Origin: Flavobacterium endoglycinae
GTDB taxonomy: Bacteria; Bacteroidota; Bacteroidia; Flavobacteriales; Flavobacteriaceae
Assembly: GCF_017352115.1 (NCBI RefSeq)
Contig: NZ_CP071448.1
Span: forward strand, 5,205,001 to 5,269,000
Length of the DNA stretch: 64,000 bases
Direction: 5' to 3'
Shown piece by piece: positions 62,081-64,000 of this stretch (positions are counted from its first letter, which is position 1; each line of letters opens with the position of its first letter). Under the pieces are notes generated by a model, which worked only from the letters and a program-made list of their open reading frames with translations, was not told the origin of the DNA and ran no database searches. The position numbers were made by a program, and so were the translations under genes.

Positions 62081-62869
62081 TTAAACTTTTCCTAAAGTAT
62101 ACAGTTGTTCCATTGTAGGCGTCAAACTTCCGCCAGCTGGTTCAAGAGTAATTCCAAATGCTTCAGCAGAATCTGTTTGCTGCACAGCAAAGATTTTTTG
62201 TGAATTTCCTTCAAAATTATCCAATAAACCAATACTTGTTGGAGTAAGTACCGGACTTAGTTTTAAAGACCAGACCTGATATACCTTTCCTTTTGGAGGA
62301 GTTGGTAAACCTGCGGCATCAATGTAAGTCGTTTTAGTTTCTTTATTCCAGTACACTTTTGCGAATGATGTTGGAGAAACTGCCTGACCACCCAGCGTAA
62401 CACCTGTGTTTTTAATATCTCTTACGATACTTAAATTTTTCTCGGTTACTTTATTCTGCTGATCTAAATAAGCAAGATCTCTTTGGATTTTATTTTTTTC
62501 AGTTCCAACTTGGCTTATAGCTTGTTTTGATTTGGTTAATTCCAATGTTTGGTAACCAAAACCTAGCAATAGCAGTACAGCCGCCGCCCAGCCTACATAT
62601 TGTGTCCAGTTTGAAGTCGGTTTCAATTCGACTACTTTTCCATGTTTAAGCTCTAAACGGGCTTTAATTTTCTCGAAGTTGGCAACTGAGTGAAAAGGAG
62701 AGAAGCTTGATGATAAAGCAACAATAGCTTTTTCTATTGAGATAATTTCCTTTTCAACTTCAGGATTTTGTTTTGCCAGTTCGGCAATTTCCAAATTCTC
62801 TTTTTCTGTCAGGAGACCGTAAACGTACAGTTCTAAAATACCTGATTCAATATATTCTTGTGCTTCCAT
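62081..62869 (-). CDS. Anti-sigma factor, RskA-like
   Basis: 262 residues: cytoplasmic N-terminal helical domain (about 1-85) with ESGILELYVYGLLTEKENLE, one membrane helix at about 90-108 (YVGWAAAVLLLLGFGYQTLEL), and a periplasmic RskA C-terminal domain (about 160-262: AKVYWNKETKTTYIDAAGLP, KGKVYQVWSLKL, AFGITLEPAGGS). RskA proteins bind and hold their sigma factor until released by proteolysis. The TAATG overlap with the sigma gene shows translational coupling. Confidence 0.93.
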   Translation of the reverse strand: MEAQEYIESGILELYVYGLLTEKENLEIAELAKQNPEVEKEIISIEKAIVALSSSFSPFHSVANFEKIKARLELKHGKVVELKPTSNWTQYVGWAAAVLLLLGFGYQTLELTKSKQAISQVGTEKNKIQRDLAYLDQQNKVTEKNLSIVRDIKNTGVTLGGQAVSPTSFAKVYWNKETKTTYIDAAGLPTPPKGKVYQVWSLKLSPVLTPTSIGLLDNFEGNSQKIFAVQQTDSAEAFGITLEPAGGSLTPTMEQLYTLGKV

Positions 62870-63399
62870 TATATCTTTAAATAATTTCTTAAATCGTTAA
62901 TACAGTTTCTGTTTTGTGTTTTGATAGTCCCTAGCGGCATAGCAAGCTCTTCTGAAGCTTCTTGCTGGGTATATCCTTTAAAGAATAACAAATCAATAAT
63001 CTCAATACATTTTGGTTTCAATTTTTTCACGAATTCCTGAATACCAATTGTGTCAATTTTGTTTGTGAGTTTATTGCTGTCATCTAACAGACTTACGAAA
63101 TTATCTGAAGAAAGGTTTTTTTGACTGTTATTAAAATTTTTAGATCGAAGTTTATCAATCGATGTATTCCTAGCAATATTAAGGATCCAAGTATAAAATC
63201 TCCCTTTACTTTCGTTATAAGAATCGATGTTTTTCCAGATTTTTACAAAAACATCCTGCAGAACATCTTCGGCCTCTTCACGGTTTTTTATTAAAACATG
63301 TATAACCGAAAATAAACTTTTAGAATACATATCATACAAATGGGTAAAAGCCCTTTCGTCTTTTTTGTAGATTAAAACTAATAATTCTTCTTGACTCAT
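62869..63399 (-). CDS. ECF RNA polymerase sigma factor
   Basis: 176 residues with sigma region 2 (about 10-80, including EEAEDVLQDVFVKIWKNID) and region 4 (about 115-170, KGYTQQEASEELAMPLGTIKT). Together with the RskA-type gene it is an ECF unit of the SigK/RskA kind. It is the first gene of the operon; the upstream gap has no exact consensus promoter that I could find. Genes regulated beyond this pair are not visible here. Confidence 0.93.
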   Translation of the reverse strand: MSQEELLVLIYKKDERAFTHLYDMYSKSLFSVIHVLIKNREEAEDVLQDVFVKIWKNIDSYNESKGRFYTWILNIARNTSIDKLRSKNFNNSQKNLSSDNFVSLLDDSNKLTNKIDTIGIQEFVKKLKPKCIEIIDLLFFKGYTQQEASEELAMPLGTIKTQNRNCINDLRNYLKI

Positions 63400-64000
63400 A
63401 GGTTTAGATTTTAAGCTTAAATAAATTTTAATTTTCTTATCAGTGGTAAATTGAGATAAAGATAAATTATTTTTTTGTGATTTTTCTTATTTTTTTTAAC
63501 TCCGTGAAACTTAGTAAAATAAGGCGTTGTGAAAAAAGTTTTACTTTTTTTTCATTTTTTTAAAACCGAAATACATCCAATTTCGTAAATAAGTTCAAAT
63601 GAGAAAATCAACAGTTTTAACTTACAAAATAAATTGTTGTTCTCTCAAAAGTATAAAATAATAAAATAGGAAAATTATGTATCGTGTTACAAAACTAAAA
63701 ATACTAATAGTGGGTTTGACAACAATACTATCATTAACCCATTTTAATGAAAAAGATTTTTTACAAAAAGAAATTAAATATCAGAGCAGTAAAATATTCT
63801 GATTATAAATATAAAAGTATTGAATAGTTGATGTCTCCGGACTTCCAACTGAAAATAATAGAACTAAATATCACATTTGTATGTAAATGAACTTTGAATT
63901 TTTCCACTTATAAACGCCATTGAAATAAAATTAAAGTGATATAAAAATTAGGAATATTAATTTTCGATATAACCGGAGCATCAACTATAATCTTATAAAA
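63400..64000. other. Terminal gap with one possible small ORF
   Basis: About 600 AT-rich bases with no recognisable gene. A frame at 63677-63802 encodes 41 residues (MYRVTKLKILIVGLTTILSL, then a polar tail), which looks like a signal or anchor peptide. It may be a real small exported peptide or the start of a decayed gene. Confidence 0.4.

Overview
The window reads as a stretch of chromosome from a Flavobacterium-like member of the Bacteroidota. The evidence is: AT-rich DNA with AT-rich codon choice; Bacteroidota-type promoters (TTG, a spacer of about 20 bases, TAnnTTTG) in front of several genes; few Shine-Dalgarno sequences; a type IX secretion gene (porQ); a fused ResB-CcsA cytochrome biogenesis protein; ECF sigma/anti-sigma pairs; and many secreted proteins with short MKK...FAQ-type signal peptides. 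I found no tRNA, rRNA, CRISPR array, insertion sequence or prophage.

Layout. 1-773: start of an alpha/beta hydrolase cut by the window edge. 893-8155: glycogen cluster glgA-glgC-glgB plus a GH31 alpha-glucosidase. 8241-10531: M48 lipoprotein protease and a UMF1-type MFS transporter. 13504-10626 (minus): four-gene ECF sigma operon with a membrane anti-sigma candidate and two exported beta-repeat proteins. 13768-23732: lon, porQ, an L,D-transpeptidase-like protein, cmk, a nucleoside-type MFS transporter, an unknown membrane protein and rpsA. 24947-23850 (minus): two tandem ExbD-like proteins. 25158-26829: fasciclin protein, EamA exporter and a 47-residue small protein. 31138-26914 (minus): a duplicated BlaI-M56 signalling operon with three phased operator palindromes at its promoter. 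31304-36452: MFS transporter, DUF1684 protein, TatD hydrolase, TcdA-like enzyme, HAD phosphatase and DUF2911 protein. 42096-36528 (minus): a sodium:solute symporter with a 35-residue membrane peptide, a large PIG-L deacetylase and two unknown exported or membrane proteins. 51355-42273 (minus): DUF2520 protein, KdsC-like phosphatase, UbiA prenyltransferase, Maf, MscS, AI-2E, an outer-membrane barrel candidate, a His-rich secreted protein and a lipoprotein. 51511-56681: a secreted tail-fibre-like protein, the ResB-CcsA fusion and a small unknown protein. 57880-56846 (minus): a secreted alpha/beta hydrolase. 58179-61204: a tandem array of three paralogues of unknown function, the third broken by a stop codon. 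63399-61223 (minus): sigma/RskA anti-sigma pair and a DUF3667 membrane protein.

How the genes work together. Much of the window is housekeeping: glycogen storage, proteolysis, nucleotide kinase, ribosomal protein S1 and cytochrome c maturation. The rest is cell-envelope biology and signalling. Two ECF systems and the doubled BlaI-M56 operon are sensory modules that probably respond to envelope or antibiotic-type stress. The most unusual parts are the 58-61 kb paralogue array, whose sequence pattern faintly recalls type IA topoisomerases without the acidic Toprim residues; the three-box BlaI operator; the ExbD pair lacking the usual membrane aspartate; and a two-module dispersed repeat placed immediately before two gene starts.
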